Source of the DNA: Petrolisthes cinctipes
Lineage: Eukaryota > Arthropoda > Malacostraca > Decapoda > Porcellanidae
Length of the DNA stretch: 64,000 nucleotides
Assembly: GCA_033782935.1 (NCBI GenBank)
Contig: JAWQEG010000166.1
Span: forward strand, 3,438,001-3,502,000
Direction: 5' to 3'
The first letter of the stretch is position 1; each line of letters opens with the position of its first letter. A program made the translations under genes and the position numbers. Positions 61,882 to 64,000 of this stretch are shown here, one piece after another. The notes beneath the pieces were generated by a model, which was given only the letters and a program-made list of their open reading frames with translations, made no database searches and had not been told where the DNA came from.

Positions 61882-64000
61882 TTTGAGATATCGACTTTGG
61901 GCACCTAAAATATCGATTATTAGTAGCCTATGTTTTTGGCCTATATTTTGAAAATATTCTAGCACTGAGTAGGCATGTACAGATCGATTCTAGGACCTCA
62001 AAATATCGAATTTTCGGGTGTTTTGAGCCTGAATTTGAGATATAAACGGGTACAGAAGATGCATGCATATATCGACTTTGGGGTACCTAAAATATCGATT
62101 TTCAGCATGTTTTGGGTCTGTATCTTGAAAACATTCTAACTAGGAGTAGGGATATACAGATAGCTTCTAGGACCCAAAAATACCGAATTTTCGGGTGTTT
62201 TGAGCCTGAATTTGAGATATAAACGGGTACAGAAGTTGCATGCACATATTGACTTTGGGCACCTAAAATATCGATTTTCAGCATGTTTTGGGCCTGTATT
62301 TTGAAAATACTCTAACTAGGAGTAGGCATGTACAGATCGCTTCTGGGACCCAAAAATATCGAATTTTCGGGTGTTTTGAGCCTTAATTTGAGATATAAAC
62401 GGGTACAGAAGATGCATGCACATATCGACTTTGGACACTTAAAATTTCGATTTTTTGCATGTTTTGAGCCTATATTTTGAAAACATTCTAGCACTGACTA
62501 GACATGTACAGATCGCTTCTGGAATCCAAAATTATCGAATTTTCGGGTGTTTTGAGCCTGAATTTGAGATATAAACGAGTGCAGAAGATGCATACAGATG
62601 TTCAATTTGGGCACCTAAAATATCGATTTTTAGCATGTTTTGGGCCTCCATCTGAGTAGGCATGTACAGATAGCTTCTGGGACCCCAAAATATCGAATTT
62701 TCGGGTGTTTGGAGCCTAAATTTGAGATATAAACGGGTACAGAAGATGCATGCACATATCGACTTTTAAGCACCTAAAAGATCGATTTTCAGTATGTTTT
62801 GGGCCTGTATTTTGAAAATACTCAAACACGGATTAGGCATGTACAGTTCGCTTGTGGGACCCCAAAATATCGAATTTTCGGGTGTTTTGGGCCTGAATTT
62901 GAGATATTGACTTTGGGCACCTAAAATATCGATTTTTAGCATGTTTTGGGCCTATATTTTGAAAATATTCTAGCACTAAGTAGGCATGTACAGATCACAT
63001 CTGGGACCCCAAAATATCGAATTTTCGGGTGTTTTGAGACTGAATTTGAGATATAAACGGGTACAGAAGATGAATGCACATATCGACTTTGGACACTTAA
63101 AATATCGATTTTTAGCATGTTTTGAGCCTATATTTTGAAAAAAATCTAGCACTGAGTAGGCATGTACAGATCGCTTGTGGGACCCAAAAATATCGAATTT
63201 TCGGGTGTTTTGAGCCTGAATTTGAGATATAAACGGGTAAAGAAGATGCATCCACATATTGACTTTTGGGCACCTAAAGGATCGATTTTCAATATGTTTT
63301 GGACCTGTATATTGAAAATACTCTAACACGGAGTAGGCAAGTACAGATCGCTTCTGGGACCCCAAAAAATCGAATTTTCGGGTGTTTTGGGCCTGAATTT
63401 GAAATATCGACTTTAGGCACATAAAATATCGATTTTTAGCATGTTTTGGGCCTATATTTTGAAAATATTCTAGCACTGAGTAGGCATGTACAGATCGCTT
63501 CTGGGACCCCAAAATATCGAATTTTCGGGTGTTTTGAGCCTGAATTTGAGATATAAACGGGTAGAGAAGATGCATGCACATATCGACTTTTGGGCACCTA
63601 AAATATCGATTTTAAGCATGTTTTGGGTCTGTATCTTGAAAACATTCTAAATAGGAGTAGGGATGTACAGGTCTCTTCTAGGACCCAAAAATACCGAATT
63701 TTCGGGTGTTTTGAGCATGAATTTGAGATATAAACGGGTACAGATGATGCATGCACATATTGACTTTGGGCACCTAAAATATCGATTTTCAGCATGTTTT
63801 GGGGCTGTATTTTGAAAAAACTCTAACTAGGAGTAGGCATGTACAGATCGCTTCTGGGACCCAAAAATATCGAATTTTCGGGTGTTTTGAGCCTGAATTT
63901 GAGAAATAAACGGTTACAGAAGATGCATGCACATATCGACTTTGGACACTTAAAATATCGATTTTTAGCATGTTTTGAGCCTATATTTTGAAAACATTCT
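61882..64000 (+). repeat. Right edge of the window, divergent satellite
   Basis: Continues as satellite to the last base, with no sign of the array ending. It includes the GGGATATACAGATAGC variant near 62,148, a 158-bp-type monomer near 62,647 (GCCTCCATCTGAG) and GTACAGGTCTCTTC near 63,666. No unique sequence is seen. Confidence 0.8.

Larger units (their letters stand above)
1..64000 (+). repeat. Satellite DNA array, 176-bp basic monomer, head-to-tail
   Basis: The same unit recurs without interruption from the first base to the last, always in the same orientation. Anchors seen in nearly every unit are GCCTGAATTTGAGATAT, TAAAATATCGATTTT, GCATGTTTTGGGCCT, GTACAGATCGCTTCTGG and CAAAATATCGAATTTT. 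Adjacent anchor copies lie 176 or 177 bp apart in full-length units and 147 or 158 bp apart in two deleted classes. Consensus GC is about 39% (69 of 176, hand count). No gene, tRNA, rRNA, LTR or other transposon interrupts it. Arrays of 150-180-bp monomers with higher-order structure are typical of plant and animal centromeric and heterochromatic satellites. That this is a centromere is inference; a pericentromeric, subtelomeric or knob satellite would look the same. I do not recognise the family by name. Confidence 0.98.

Noticed and set aside
61917..61945. Possible insertion of foreign sequence (ATTATTAGTAGCCTATG)
   Set aside because: It is about 5 bp longer than the normal segment and can be built from local repeats (TAG, GCCTAT), so a small templated slippage error is enough.
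1..64000. Many antisense frames of about 60 codons repeating every 176 bp
   Set aside because: They overlap, recur in every monomer, shift frame with every 176-bp unit and follow the satellite's base changes. They are shadows of a low-stop strand, not genes.
1..64000. CRISPR array
   Set aside because: The repeats are directly adjacent with no unique spacers, the unit is 176 bp, and no cas-like gene is present.
1..64000. Transposon, LTR or LINE insertion inside the array
   Set aside because: I looked for any break in the monomer phase that was not a simple deletion or small insertion and found none. No terminal repeats, target-site duplications or coding remnants were seen.
1..64000. Bacterial or phage origin with hidden promoters or operons
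   Set aside because: No coding density, ribosome binding sites or operon structure exists. A 64-kb pure 176-bp tandem array with higher-order repeats is a eukaryotic heterochromatin feature.

Overview
The whole 64 kb window is one block of eukaryotic satellite DNA. It is an uninterrupted head-to-tail tandem array, all in one orientation, with a basic monomer of 176 bp (about 39% GC by hand count of a consensus). I estimate about 370 monomers. I found no protein-coding gene, RNA gene, transposon, CRISPR array or unique-sequence island, and no stretch over about 30 bp that cannot be read as satellite. The many antisense reading frames are by-products of the repeat. The window looks like the interior of a centromeric, pericentromeric or subtelomeric/knob heterochromatin block of a plant or animal. 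The species cannot be told from the sequence.

Monomer structure. The 176-bp unit is an ancient dimer: residues 1-88 and 89-176 align without gaps at 60 of 88 positions. Three recurrent length classes exist. The 176/177-bp form is full length. The 147-bp form lacks 29 bp lying between two ATAT repeats in half 1. The 158-bp form lacks 18 bp in half 2. Rarer junctions (an 8-bp deletion, a 101-bp deletion) are shared by distant monomers and act as pedigree markers. Several subfamilies recur in fixed order, so the array has higher-order repeat (HOR) structure.

Layout. (1) 1-11.7 kb: more divergent, older monomers with partial long-range copies, including a composite copy at 8.59-10.33 kb. (2) 11.7-18.8 kb: a 10-monomer HOR of about 1,705 bp in tandem (three full copies and a truncated fourth). 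(3) 13.1-34.6 kb: an 8,730-bp tandem duplication whose junction was then spanned by a 4,290-bp tandem duplication; copies are nearly identical. (4) About 34.3-45.1 kb: a 5,095-bp tandem duplication, the second copy expanded by an internal 1,882-bp duplication. (5) 45.1-48.2 kb: a mosaic of neighbouring types. (6) 48.2-57.9 kb: a 4.76-4.94 kb tandem duplication. (7) 57.9-64 kb: more divergent flank with one local 663-bp duplication.

There is no pathway or operon here. The biology is the layered amplification history, the sequence design of the monomer (dyad symmetry, A/T tracts at helical spacing, CpG sites that appear to decay), and possible roles in chromatin or kinetochore organisation, which are inference only. 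Duplication borders were read by eye and are good to roughly 10-50 bp.
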